A stretch of 64,000 nt of DNA from Eledone cirrhosa (lineage: Eukaryota; Mollusca; Cephalopoda; Octopoda; Eledonidae): the NCBI GenBank assembly GCA_964016885.1, contig OZ024757.1, positions 26,809,954 through 26,873,953 on the forward strand. Direction: 5' to 3'. Position 1 is the first letter of the stretch. Each line of letters opens with the position of its first letter. Below, piece after piece: positions 12,001 to 25,905 of the stretch. The translations under genes were made by a program, and so were the position numbers. A model generated the notes under the pieces. That model saw nothing but the letters and a program-made list of their open reading frames with translations, was not told where the DNA came from and made no database searches.

Positions 12001-13091
12001 GAGGTAGGTTATATAGGTAGGTTAGAGAGGTAGGTTAGAGAGGTAGATTAGAGAGGTAGATTATATAGGTAGGTTAGAGAGGTAGGTTAGAGAGGTAGGT
12101 TAGAGAGGTAGATTAGATAGGTAGGTTAGATAGGTAGGTTAGAGAGTTAGGTTAGAGAGCTAGATTAGAGAGGTAGGTTATATAGGTAGGTTAGAGAGGT
12201 AGGTTAGAGAGCTAGATTAGAGAGGTAGGTTATATAGGTAGGTTAGAGAGGTAGGTTAGAGAGCTAGATTAGAGAGGTAGGTTATATAGGTAGGTTAGAT
12301 AGGTAGATTAGAGAGGTAGGTTAGAGAGGTAGATTAGATAGGTAGGTTAGAGAGTTAGATTAGAGAGGTAGGTTAGAGAGCTAGATTAGAGAGGTAGGTT
12401 AGACAGGTAGATTAGAGAAGTAGATTAGAGAGGTAGGTTATATAGATAGGTTAAACAGGTGGGTTAGAGAGGTAGGTATATAGGTAGGTTAAAGAGGTAG
12501 ATTAGAGAGGTAGGTTATATAGGTAGGTTAGAGAAGTAGGTTATACAGGTAGGTTATATAGGTAGGTTAGAGATGTAGGCTACAGAGGTACATTAGAGAA
12601 GTAGGTTATATAGGTAGATTAGAGAGGTAGGTTATATAGATAAGTTATATAGGTAGGTGAGACAGGTACATTAGAGAAGTAGGTTATATAGGTAGGCAGG
12701 TTTGATGGGTACATTAGAGAGGTACATTAGACAAGTTGAGTTTGACAGCTAAGACAATTAAGTTAGGTATGAATTAATTACAAGCTTCTCCTTTGACAGT
12801 ATAACCCACATCATATCGAATCTACAAGATTTTGATGTTATTTATTTTGAGAACAATACCTTAATATCAGTATGAGCAGCCAATTACAGCCAGTTTGAAG
12901 AAAAAGAGGTGAGAGAATTCTGGCTAGAGACGGCCAATTTGAATGCTAGAGGGTTAACAGAAAATGAGAAATGCACAGCATGCATACCAACATCACTTCT
13001 GATATATGTGGACATGTGCAGCCTTCAACACTTCCAGAAAACTCTACCAAAATACCTCCTTTTGAGAAATGGCAGTAATTTTCTGTCCAAC

Positions 13092-13136
<45 letters not shown>

Positions 13137-16100
13137 AATTTTAGTACAGCATTAACGAAGCTTTAGGTTGCGGCCAAGCTAACGAATGCAAATTCGGAAT
13201 GTAGCTTTAGCAACTCGATAGGGAATAGTACCCCAGAGTAATAACAATACATTTAGACAGCTTTGCAAATCAAATATAGCGATCGGCAGTCCAGCCGCAC
13301 TGCCATAGCAACGAAAATGGTTGGACTCAGGAAAAGATTTTAGACTGACCATGTGTGTGTGAGTGTGTGTATCTGTATCCCAGGTTTTAGAATAGATACA
13401 TGATATCTGTCGTAAGGGGTGACTTTAGGAAGGGCACCTGGCTATAAAACTTGCATTTTACATATCACACACACACACACATATATATATATATTGGTCA
13501 GCGAAGGGAATAACATGTATGACCGGTAACATGTCAATGGATATTTACATCTTGTTTGGATATTTGTCTGAAGAGAACACTTAAGGCAGTTGTTATATAA
13601 TTGCCTTACGTCTTTGAAATACGTATAACAAAATAAATAGGGATGTACAAATGAAATCGTCTTTTTTGTTTATTATATATATATGGAGGCACATGGCTTA
13701 GTGGTTAGAGCATTGGCCTTGCAATCGAAAGGTTGTGAGTTCAATTCTCAGACCGGGTGATGTGTTGTTTCCTTGAGCAAGACACTTTATTTCACATTGC
13801 TCCAGTTTACTCAGCTGTAGAAATGAGATGATAGGGACTGGGGTCCCTATCATACCACTGCAAAGTGGTCGTGGAGGTGCCACGGCAAAAAAAGCACCCA
13901 GCACTCACTGTAAATGAGGTTGGTGTTAGGAAGGGCATCCAGCTGTAGAAATCAAGCCAGAATCAGTTCCCGTCCCACCCTTGCAAGCAGGGAAAAAGCG
14001 GACGTAAAATGAAATATATATATCGTTATGCAGTAATACAGATGACCCGCCTTCCCATGGGCACGGGTTGAAGCTGAAGCATATATATATATATATATGT
14101 GTTATGCACCACCTCCACCTCAACCCCACCCTCCCATACATCTCCCACGAGGACAGGCTGAAGCATACATCTAGTGAAACCTACAGCCCACACCACACTG
14201 TAAAGTGGTCATGCTGGTGACTAGACAAAAAGCGCCCAGAACACACTATAAAGTGGTTGTGTTGGTGACACGATAAAAAGCGCCCTGCCCACATTGTAAA
14301 GTGGTCATGCTGGTGACATGACAAAAAGGGCCCAGCCCACAACTGTAAATGCGGTTGGCGTTAGGAAGGGTATCCAGCTGGAGAAGCCAGGCCAAAATCA
14401 GTTCTGTATGAGCAAGACATAGTCATCTGACCTGGCATTGTTCACAACAGGTCAACTCATCTAACCCATGCTAGCATGGAAACATGAATGTTAAACAATG
14501 ATATATATATATATCCATTGATTTGAGCAGTTTGTAGCTGTTTAGCTGCTTTGGTTAGTGCAAGCAACCTTAAGCTATATATCTACAGGGTAGGGCAGTT
14601 GAGAGAGTGGGGAAGACTAGGAAATAATACAAGGTAAAGAAGTAGGTGTGGAGAGAGAGATCAATGCTCACAACATATGGATGGTTTAGTCAAAAAACAA
14701 AGCTAAGCTGGCTAGCTGGATTAAATAGATTACATAGATATAGGAAATCAATTTCTTTTGACACAGTATGGCAATAAGAAAAGTCAGAAGGAAAGTAGGG
14801 AGGGGCTCTTAGCTAAGAACTTCTTTTGTAGTTGTCTTACTAGGAAAGAGGGGCAACAGTGGTACCCCCAGCCATGCAGAGTTTATTTTAAGGAAATTTT
14901 ATAACTGCATAAATCTTTGAGGCATGGGCCGTGACCCAGTATTTGATATTCTTTGAATCTGAGAAGCATTTGTAATGGTTATATTTTAACATTTTATGAG
15001 TGTTTTATGTTTTTTTAACCCTTTAGTATTTAGATTACTCTATATTTACTATTGTATTTTCACTGTAAAAGCTTTACCTCACATAATATCGAATCTATGA
15101 TATTTTGATATCATTTATTTTGAGAAGAATTCTGGTCGGATATGGCCGGTTTAAATGCTAAAGGGTTAATCATCAATTAATTACCATATAAGTAGATGTA
15201 GTATTTGACAGAAAATGTAAACTTACTGTACAAAATTAGATTTAGAACTGTGCAAAATTACATTTAGAACTGTGCAAAATTACATTTACAACTGTACAAA
15301 ATTACATTTACAACTGTACAAAATTACATTTACAACTGGACAAAATTACATTTACAACTGTACAAAATTACATTTACAACTGTACAAAATTAGATTTAAA
15401 ACTGCAGAAGAGGTCAACTGCATAAGCTGGTAATAGCTGCACTAGCAGGGAACAAGTGCATGTCAAAATAAACACTATAGCCTGTGATACAAAACTTAGC
15501 TGCAGGTATTATAAAGCTACAGTAGAGTAACAAACAGAACATAGCACGGAGACATGAATAAAATGTGCTAAGGTATAGTGCTAATACTCACGAGAAACAC
15601 TGAAGGCAAAGCTTGTCGGATAGTCTTTGATTAGTAGTTGAAGTAGGGTGCCCTTACCAGCCCCCGACGGTCCACTAATGACAATAGTTTTTATATTGTT
15701 CATCTTCAGTGCTGTACTGGAGAAAGATGCTGTGAGAAAGAAAGAAAAAGAAGCATTAAATAGCAATCTTACAAGTGAAATAAAAGTTGTTATTGTTATG
15801 GTTCACTCCTGGGTACATTTTGTGAACCTCATACAATATATTATCATATATACAGAAGACCCGACTTTCCAAGGGTACAAGCTGAAGCTGAAGCATATAG
15901 ACAATATGCTCCCACCCCCTCCCACTTTAAAGTGGTTGGGGAGGTGTCATGACAAAAAAGCACCCAGCCCACACTGTAAAGTGGTCGTGTAGGCGCCACG
16001 GTAAAGAAGCACCCAATACTCACTGTAAATGAGGTTGGTGTTAGGAAGGGCATCCAACTGTAGAAATCAAGCCAGAATCAGTTCCTGTATGAGCAAGACA

Positions 16101-17099
16101 TGGTCACCAGACCTGGTGTTGCCCACAACAGGACAACCCGTCTAACCCATGCTAGTGTGGAAGAATGGATGTAAAATGATGATATATATATATGTATATA
16201 TATAATAAGGAGTTGACGGGCCCAGCATATTTATCAATGCCACGACCGGTTGTATTTCAGCATACCAACTCCGGTTGTATCTCAGCGTATATATATATAA
16301 GCCCCCAATTTAATAAACTAATAAGGGTGAATCTGTTAACATTGAAAGTTAAATCAGGGCTAACATACAGGTCATTTTTACTGTTTTTGATTTAACCCTT
16401 TAGCATGTAACCTGGGTGTATACAGCAAGAATTCTCTCACTTTTTTCTGTTCAAACCGGCTGTAACTGGCCACCCATACTGTTGTTAAGGTATTGTTCTC
16501 AAAATAAATATCAAAATCTCATAGATTCGCTATTATGTGAGATCATTATGTGAAGCCTTTACCACAAAAATATAACAGTAAATATAATAGTATAAATAGT
16601 GTAATGTAAATGCTAAAGGGTTAAAAAAGGAAAAGCTTATATCTATATACTAATAAAACCCTGTAATTGTGTGCTTGTCTGTAATTTAATACAGCCAAAA
16701 TGGCGCATAATGGGAAAATACTTTGAAAGGAAGTTGCTCCTGAAATGGGAATACAAATGGAATAAAACAAGTTTTGCGTAAATTGGAGCACAGTTCCCGA
16801 GATGCAAGGTTTTTCCGGGTACCTTTATAGAGAAAGAACGAGACAGTGTTTGTGAGAGAGTAGATTGAAAGAGAGAGAGAGCTGATGGTGTTGAATGAAA
16901 TTATAACACAATATATATATAGTGGAAGGTAATATCCATAGTGGTAGAGCACTCAGTCCATGGGAAGTGGCTACACAACAGTTAGTTCACCATACCGAGA
17001 ACAATTGTTTCACCTTAGCGGATCCTCAGCTCGTAATGGACATGGTTATACGGAACGGGAATCCCGTTCCGTATAACCAACTAACTGTTGTGTAACCAC

Positions 17100-17147
<48 letters not shown>

Positions 17148-17811
17148 GCCTTCCAATATCATTTTACATTATATACATGTCTGTGTATATTTTAATCATT
17201 TACAAATTACTTTTAAGTGAACATGATCTTAAACAAAATGTTTATAAATGAACGTGACCCAATGGGTTACGGGTGGTCTAGTATAATATGATATAATATA
17301 AACAAATGCACAATAAAAAAACTATTCAAATACAACAAGGAATATGCAATTTTTACTTCTCTTTTGATGTGTAGTTGAAGAGTGTTTTGATAAGACCGTG
17401 GTAGTAGTACAGTATTGTAATATTATACAGTATTGTATTTATATCCCAAATCCTTTAATTTGGAGATCGATTAAACTAAGTGCTTAGTGCAGAGTGTGTA
17501 TATATATAGTTGAAAATGAACAAACAAAACATAGGAGGCAAATGTATGCAGTTATATTAGATCACATATGTCTGCTACAATAAACTGTATTATTATTTGA
17601 TCCTCTAAATCCCATATCCTTTATATTGGAGATCCATTAAACCTAAGGTTTACTGTATAGCACACACACACACATATATATATATACTGTAGTAAAAGTT
17701 TGGAAGAAATATCCAAGGGTGAGAGCACTCAGTCCAGGGGATGAAAAACAGGCTGAATGAGTTGGAGGTCAGAACCCAATGAAACTCAAATACCTGTATA
17801 TGTCATTGTTG

Positions 17812-17853
<42 letters not shown>

Positions 17854-20800
17854 ACATCCAGTCCTAAATAAATGAGGTTGTGTAGGTGTCACAACAAAAA
17901 AAACACAGCCCACGCTGTAATGTGGCCGTGTAGGTAACACGGTAAAAATCTCCCAGTCCACACTGTAAACGTGGTTGGTGTTAGGAAGGGCATCCAGCCG
18001 TAGAAAACCTGTCAGGCAGTCCCATACGAGCGAGACGACCAATCTTGCCTCAAGTGGAACAATTCCCGTCTAAACCCATGCTAGTGTGGAAGATAGACGT
18101 TAAACGATGATGATGATGACGAGTGAGACGCGGTCTCCCAACCATTCCTACATCAAATGGAACAAAAGTGTCTAAACCATGCTAGCATCGAAGATGATGA
18201 TGATATGAAATGCAAATTTAAATAATTTTGAAAACCAAACAATGCATTAGGAAGAACATTAAATTGCCAAGAAAGCAAAAGAATCTTACCTTAGCAAATT
18301 TAATGATATATATATATAGCAAATTTAAAGATATATATATATTCCTTCCATATACTGTACCGATTGTGTTATTTCTTTTTACCTTTTACATACATACATA
18401 TATATATAGTTGAAAATGAATGAACAAAACACAGGAGACAATTGTACACAGTTATATTAGGCTCACGCTCGGTGGAAGTGGAGGAAGTCTCAACGTTTCA
18501 ATAATAATAGTAAAAGAAAACTGGGAGAAACTCTTCCAACACAAGATGATAATCTTCTTTAAAGAGGATGAAGCTAGCGTATAGCTGTGAGGACAGAAGT
18601 GAGATTTTGTCTGAAGAAAACCGAACAATAGCAGAGATCATGGTTGCTAAGTCTTAAAGAAATAACAACAGCAACGCCCTCAATATATAACAACAGCATC
18701 AACTGTATGTTTCCTTTCCATACATGTCTAAGTAGTTCAGTGGCCAAACATTGTCTTCAAATCCACCATCACATATCCTGATATATTACCCCACATTAAT
18801 AAAGGTATATATGTGTGTGTGTGTGTGTGTGTCTGTGTAAATATGTGTATACATATATGAATGTCTATATATATATATGCATATATATATGTATGCATAT
18901 ATGAATGTATGCACATATATATGATTTATTGCAACCATACAACTATATATATATATGCATATGTGAATGTATATATACACACACACGTATTTATGTATAT
19001 AAACATATATGAATGTATGCATATATATATATATATATATATATTTTATTGCAACCATACAACTATATATATATATATATGCATATGTGAATGTATATAC
19101 ACACACACACACATGTATTTATGTATATAAACATATATGAATGGATGGAGATATATATATATATGTATATAGGAGTGTCTTTTGTACATATACACATGTA
19201 TAAGACATAAAATTTCAATAGAAGAAGAAGAAGAAGAAGAAGAAGAAGAAGAAGAAGAGCAGTATATACCAGATTGATGGAAACAAGAGAGACTAAATTT
19301 CTATGGAGATAATTATTAAATGAAGAGATTAAAATAGATGAAGAATATTGATGATAATGGGTCTATATGTGATGTAGATGGAGATGTTGATAATAGTGGT
19401 GGTGGCAGTGATGATGATGATGGTAGTGGTAATAGTGATGATGATGATGGTAGTGGTAATGGTGATGATGATGATGGTAGTGGTAATGGTGGTGATGGTA
19501 ACAGTGGTGATAATGATGGGTCGATATATGATGTAGATGGAGATGATAGTAGTGGTGGTGGTGATGGTTGTGAGGGTGGTGGTAGTGGTGATGGTTGTGA
19601 GGGTGGTGCAGTGGTGATGATGATGGTAAAGGTAATGAGGCTGGTAGTGGTGGTGATGGTTGTGAGGGTGGTGGTAGTGGTGATGGTAATGGTGGTGATG
19701 GTAGTGGTGATAGTAATGGTTGTGAGGGTGGTGGTAGTAGTGATGGTAATGGTTGTGAGGGTGGTGGTAGTGGTGATGGTAATGGTTGTGAGGGTGGTGT
19801 AGTGGTGGTGGTAATGGTTGTGGGGGTGGTGTAGTGGTGATAGTAATGGTGGTGGTGGTAATGGTTGTGAGGGTGGTGTAGTGCTGATAGTAATGGTGGT
19901 GGTGGTAATGGTTGTGAGGGTGGTGTAGTGGTGATGGTAATGGTTGTGAGGGTGGTGGTAGTGGTGATGGTAATGGTTGTGAGGGTGGTGGTAGTGGTGA
20001 TGGTAATGGTTGTGAGGGTGGTGGTAGTGGTGGTGGTAATGGTTGTGAGGGTGGTGTAGTGGTGATGGTAAAGGTAATGAGGCTGGTAGTGGTGGTGATG
20101 GTAATGGTGGTGGTGGTGATGGTAATGGTGGTGATGACAATGGGTCTATATATGATGTATATGGAGATGTTGGCAGTGGTGGTAATGGTCATGGTGATGG
20201 TAGTGGTGATTGTGATGGTAGTGATAACAGTGATGATGATGATGATGGTAAAGGTAATGAGAGCAGTGGTGGTGGTGATGGTAACTGTGGTGTTGATAAT
20301 GCTAATGGTGATGATGATGGGGGTACTAGCAGTGAAGTGGTAGTAACAGTGATGATTGTGATGGTAGTAATAATAGTGATGATGATGATAGTAAAGATAA
20401 TGAGGTTGATGGTGGGGATGGCAATGGTGATGATGATGATGATGGGGGGAAAAGGTAATGAGGCTAATGGTGGGGGTGGTTGTGGTGGTAATGGTCATGG
20501 TGGTAGTAGTAACAGTGGTGATGATGATGGGGGTAAGGGCAATGGCATTGGTGGTAGCAGTGTTGATTGTGATGGTAGTGATGATGCTAGAGGTAATGAG
20601 GGTGATGGTGGTGGTGGTGGTGGTAGTAATGAGAGTGGTAGTGGCAATGAGGCTGATGGTGGTAATCGTATTGATGATGGTAATGAAGGTGGTGGTGGTG
20701 GTGGTGGTGATTGTATCATTGATGATGATGGTGGTGGTAATGATGCTGATGACAGCAGTATAACAACAACAACAACAACAACAACCAAAAGCCAGCATGG

Positions 20801-23800
20801 AAAAACAATTCATTGTTTGGGAAATAAATTACAAAAAAAAAAAAAAAAAGCCTTCCTTAATAAATGTAGTGAATGTAATTATCAGCTAATTAGTGTTAAT
20901 AATGAATGAGGTAAATGTAAATATGTCACAAAGGAATGGATTTATAGAAAGAAAATAAGGAAGACAATGGTAATAGGTTTAACCCTTTTGTTACCAACCT
21001 GGCCAAAACCAACTCTGGTTCTATGAAATAAAGCCACCCATTTTAACCCTTTATCATTTATATTACTCTAAATATACTATTGTAATTCTTCTTCTTCTCC
21101 GCCCACTTATTCCTGAGAGGGTCGTGGGGGCAGAGTCCTCAAACGCTCCCCCCAACAGGTCCTGTCAGAAGTAACCATCTCCAACTGATCCAGCTGGATC
21201 CCTAAGTGAGACCAGCGAAGCTCATGGATGTTATCCAACCATCTTACTCGGGGCTCTACCCCTGGGTCACCTGCCAGTTGGTTTTGCCCATAAAATCTGT
21301 CCAGTGATTCTTTCCTGAGATATTTTAACCACATGTCCATAGTATCAGAGCTGTGATCTCTCAATTCGGAGAAGTAACAGCTCTACCTGGAGTGACCTCT
21401 CTTCTTGCACTTAATTCAGCCTCCTGCCTTCCATCACTCGTGAACACGGCTCCAAGATACTTGAACTTCTCTACCTGCTTCAGTTGAACTTCATTCACAT
21501 GTAGAGTGCACTGCGCAGGCTTCCTTGAGAGGACGAATGTCTCAGTTTTCATAGCACTGATTTTCATCCAGCTCTGCTGAGAATAAATTAAAATCTTCAA
21601 CAAGAATCTTACATTAAGTTACTATCTTAGTAATAAAATAATTAATTATTTTAGTAAATCCCTCAAAATTCTTCATTAATATATTGAAATAGAGTGTATT
21701 TCATTAGAAATGAGGACATGAAAAGGGTTAAAGCAAAGGTTTCCTGGGTTCTGAGAGAGAATCTTGGAGATTGGTGCTGAGCTTCTGTTTCATATATGCA
21801 AGGAACCCATATGAAGTAGATTAGTGTTAAATCTCTCTCTGGATAGGACACCAGTCATCACAGGTAACATTCCTCAAATGATCAGGTAATACTTATTCTA
21901 TATATTCTCTCTTTCTCTCTATATATATATGTATATACATATATCAATCATCATCATCATTTAACGTCTGTTTTCCCTGCTAGCAAGGGTTGGAAGAGTC
22001 TACATAAACCAAGTCAGCACTGAAGCGAGGCTACTGATGTCTCAGACAGACCAAGGGGTATGTATCCCGCTTACATGTGGTCTTATTTAGTACAGAGAAG
22101 TTGCCATTTCTTTTGACACAAACTGGGCTATAGACTGGTGTTGTTGTTTATACAGTGTTCCTTTATATCCGGTAACTTAGCAGTTCTACAAACAGAGATG
22201 AATAAAATAAGTAGACGTATGGAAAATAAAAAAAAACATGGAATGTCTGGCCAAACACCTTTGATCAATTATAGGATTGTCCGATCATGGCATGCCTAGG
22301 GCTAAACAATAACAACAACCAATATTAAAAGGCTCTAGAGCTACTAGAAATAACAGCCAAAAATCTCTCTTGAGTCACACAAAAATCAAAACAAAACAAA
22401 AAAAATGACACAGAATAATGCAGTTGTGGGTTCCGTGATGGTCACGGATAGAATGCCTTTAATTATATGATGCTGCAAGATCAGAGCCGACCAAGGGTTA
22501 AACAACAATAACACCAAACTATCCACGTACATTAGCCCTGCTCGTTCAAAGCTGGCTTCGTGTTACATGGCGCCTCTATGTGGTCAGTAGACCTGCAAGA
22601 AATAGCAGCTATCTTCCTCAAATGACACCGATTAAGTAAAAACAAAACAACAACTTTATAAAGAAAGGGGATACAATGAATAATATAGATGGGATGGTCA
22701 TGGCTAGCAGGCCTTTGATCATAGGTCTGTTGGATGTGATGACCTGGGGTTAAACCAGACAGCGTTTATGTAGTCACACAACATGCTAGAAATAGTAGCA
22801 AAATTTCTATCAAATTACACATTGTCTTCAAAAAAGAAAGGTGCGGGACACATTACATAACGTAATCCTTGATACACATATGTTAATGTAGTCCAAGGTA
22901 CATTATGCTGTGTTCGATCAACGCTACAAATAGTATTGAGCGAATGTGTTTATAAACACACATATATATATGACTTTTACATGACTAAAACTGTATGAAA
23001 TCATCAGGATCACCTCCCGATACCCATTTGGAATCCATCCATATATATATATATACAGGGTGTTCCCCAAAATGTATACACTTCAACAGTATTCAAATCA
23101 AAGTGTGCATACATTTTTTAGGATGTATGTATGTATGTATGTATGTATGTATGTATATATTCGTTATTATCGCCAAGAAATTTTGCTACTATTTCTAGCA
23201 CGTTGTGTGACTACATAAACGCTGTCTGGTTTAACCCCCAGGTCATCACATCCAACAGACCTATGATCAAAGGCCTGCTAGCCATGACCATCCCATCTAT
23301 ATTATCCATTGTATCCTCTTTCTTTGTAAAGTTGTTGTTTTTTTTGTTTTTACTTGTTATTTGGGAGTTTACCTGTGGACTCCATGGATCACCAGACGAC
23401 GTATACGGATATATATATATATATATAAATGAAAAGTATAGAAATTATTGTAGCAAGAAGCCAACAGTATTCCGGTGCACCCAAAAATGTATACACACTT
23501 CAACATCATTCTAATCAAAGTATGTATACATTTTTTGGGACACCTTGTATGTAAATCTATCTATATATTTGTGCGTACGTGTATGTATATACAAATAAAA
23601 ACAAAGGAACGAACGTACATGTGTATATATATATATATATATATAAACTATAATAAAGTATACATAATGTGTGTGTATGTATATACAAAAAAAAAAAAAA
23701 ATAAAAATAAAGGAACAAACGTATGTTTGTTTATATACACACACATATTTTAATAAATATATATATATATATATAATATATATTATACACATATGTTAAT

Positions 23801-24585
23801 ATATGAAGGTATTTATAATATATATATATATATATATATAAACAAATAAGATGTATATAATTATAATTGTTTCTACATTTGGCACAAGACCAGAAATTAT
23901 CCCAGTGTATTACTGGTACTTCATTAATAAGATGTATATAAGTATAATAGGTGTTGTTTTTAAAAATAAGGTGTGCAAAGGGAGAGAAGATGGAGGTCTC
24001 TTACCTCTCAGACCGACTGTGTGACTGTCAAGAGGTGTTGAGAAGGTGAACCGTTAAAGACAGCGTACTTATGAAGGTATTTAAAATTAAAAGGTACACG
24101 CAAAATCTATGTATATGAATATGGGTGTGTATATATATTTTCCTATAGAATATGTATTTGGTATATATAGAATATACCGTGTTTCTTTTACGATACAATC
24201 AGGATCACTTTCTCCCCCCCCCCTCTCTCTCTCTCTCTATATATATAATAATAATAATGAAATTATTGTGTACAGTGCTCAGGTGCACTACAACTCATCA
24301 AAGGCGCATGTATAGTACATAGAATAATGTACAAATGTCAGGAAAATGAACAGTGTATGAGTCATGATACAATAACAATAATGAAATATTGTGTACAGTG
24401 CCCAGGTGCACCACAACATATATATACATATATATATATATATATAGTGTATTAGAGTTCATTACTCACCAGAGTACTCGATACTTGGGGTAGTAAATTT
24501 GGACACCTTACGGCTGCACCTGCCGTTTCAATGGATCTATCTGTTGAAACAGCAGGTGCTCAGCCGTCGGGGTCCCGGATTTTTC

Positions 24586-24629
<44 letters not shown>

Positions 24630-24759
24630 TTATTTATATATACATATGCATAGGAAGCGACTAAGCTGAAAGTTCGAAGTCACTGAGTGCTATCAAATTC
24701 ATTAATTCAATATTTTAAACATTACAGTATTTTAGACAGACACACTACCCCCTCCCTCT

Positions 24760-24798
<39 letters not shown>

Positions 24799-25203
24799 AT
24801 ATATAAGATCAAAAGATGGTTAAATGAGTTCCATGTATTTTATTATGCGCATTTCAAAAACAAATATCATCATGCAATAACATTTGTGTTTTCGTCAGAT
24901 AAAATAGGAGGACATGATATGAAGGTTAAAAACACTTGTGGATAGTGCAGTTTTAAATCAACATATGCACTATCCACAAGTGTTTTTAACCTTCATATCA
25001 TGTCCTCCTATTTTATCTGATGAAAACACAAATATTATTGCATGATGATATTTGTTTTTGAAATGCGCATAATAAAATACATGGAACTCATTTAACCATC
25101 TTTTGATCTTATATATTATGTATACTCCAGTCCTACAAATTGTAGAGTGCTTCTTATCCGATACCTGCATTGCTTTATTGTACTACAATAAAAGTCACCT
25201 CCT

Positions 25204-25254
<51 letters not shown>

Positions 25255-25855
25255 GGGTGCGGGCGATATTTGTTCGCAACTTTGCAATGTCCCGAAAATG
25301 TACACACACTTGGATTACCTGTATAGGGAATATATATTAGAATTCTGTTGAAGTGTGAATACGTTTTTAGGACACCCTGTATGTATATATATAACAGATT
25401 AAACTTTAAGCAAAGAATCACTGCTTTCACCCTTAACGGGATCTTCAGAAGAGTGAAAGCAGCGATTCTTTGCTTAAACTTTAATCTGTTATTTTAATAA
25501 ATATTTGCTCTATGGTTCTTATATATTTGATATATATTTATCCTTATCGAGCCCTCTTTGGATTTTAGTCTTCACATTTATTATTATTACTATATATATA
25601 TATATATATATGGTTAAAAAAGTTCCATATATATAATATATGGAACTTTTTTAACCATCTTTTAATTTCTTCTTTAATATATACTCCAGTTCTACCAACT
25701 GTTGAGTGCTACTTATCTGATATATGCATAGTTTTATTGTTCTACAATATTACTCACCTTCTACATTATATATATGAGTATATATATATATATATATGAG
25801 TGTGTGTATATATATATATATATATATATGAGTATATATATATATATATATATGA

Positions 25856-25905
<50 letters not shown>

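Noticed and set aside
11935..12735. Interstitial telomere
   Set aside because: GGTTAG words occur, but the period is 13 bp with GGTAGGTTAGAGA, not a TTAGGG hexamer.
13690..13760. A functional tRNA gene at the SINE head (also at 55875, 27017 and 7045)
   Set aside because: A- and B-box motifs are present, but no pairing acceptor stem or 3' end is seen and the sequence continues into the SINE linker.
19316..20909. Several frames of 100-494 codons in both strands
   Set aside because: All follow the GAT/GGT triplet satellite; composition is homopolymeric and no splice or start context supports a gene.
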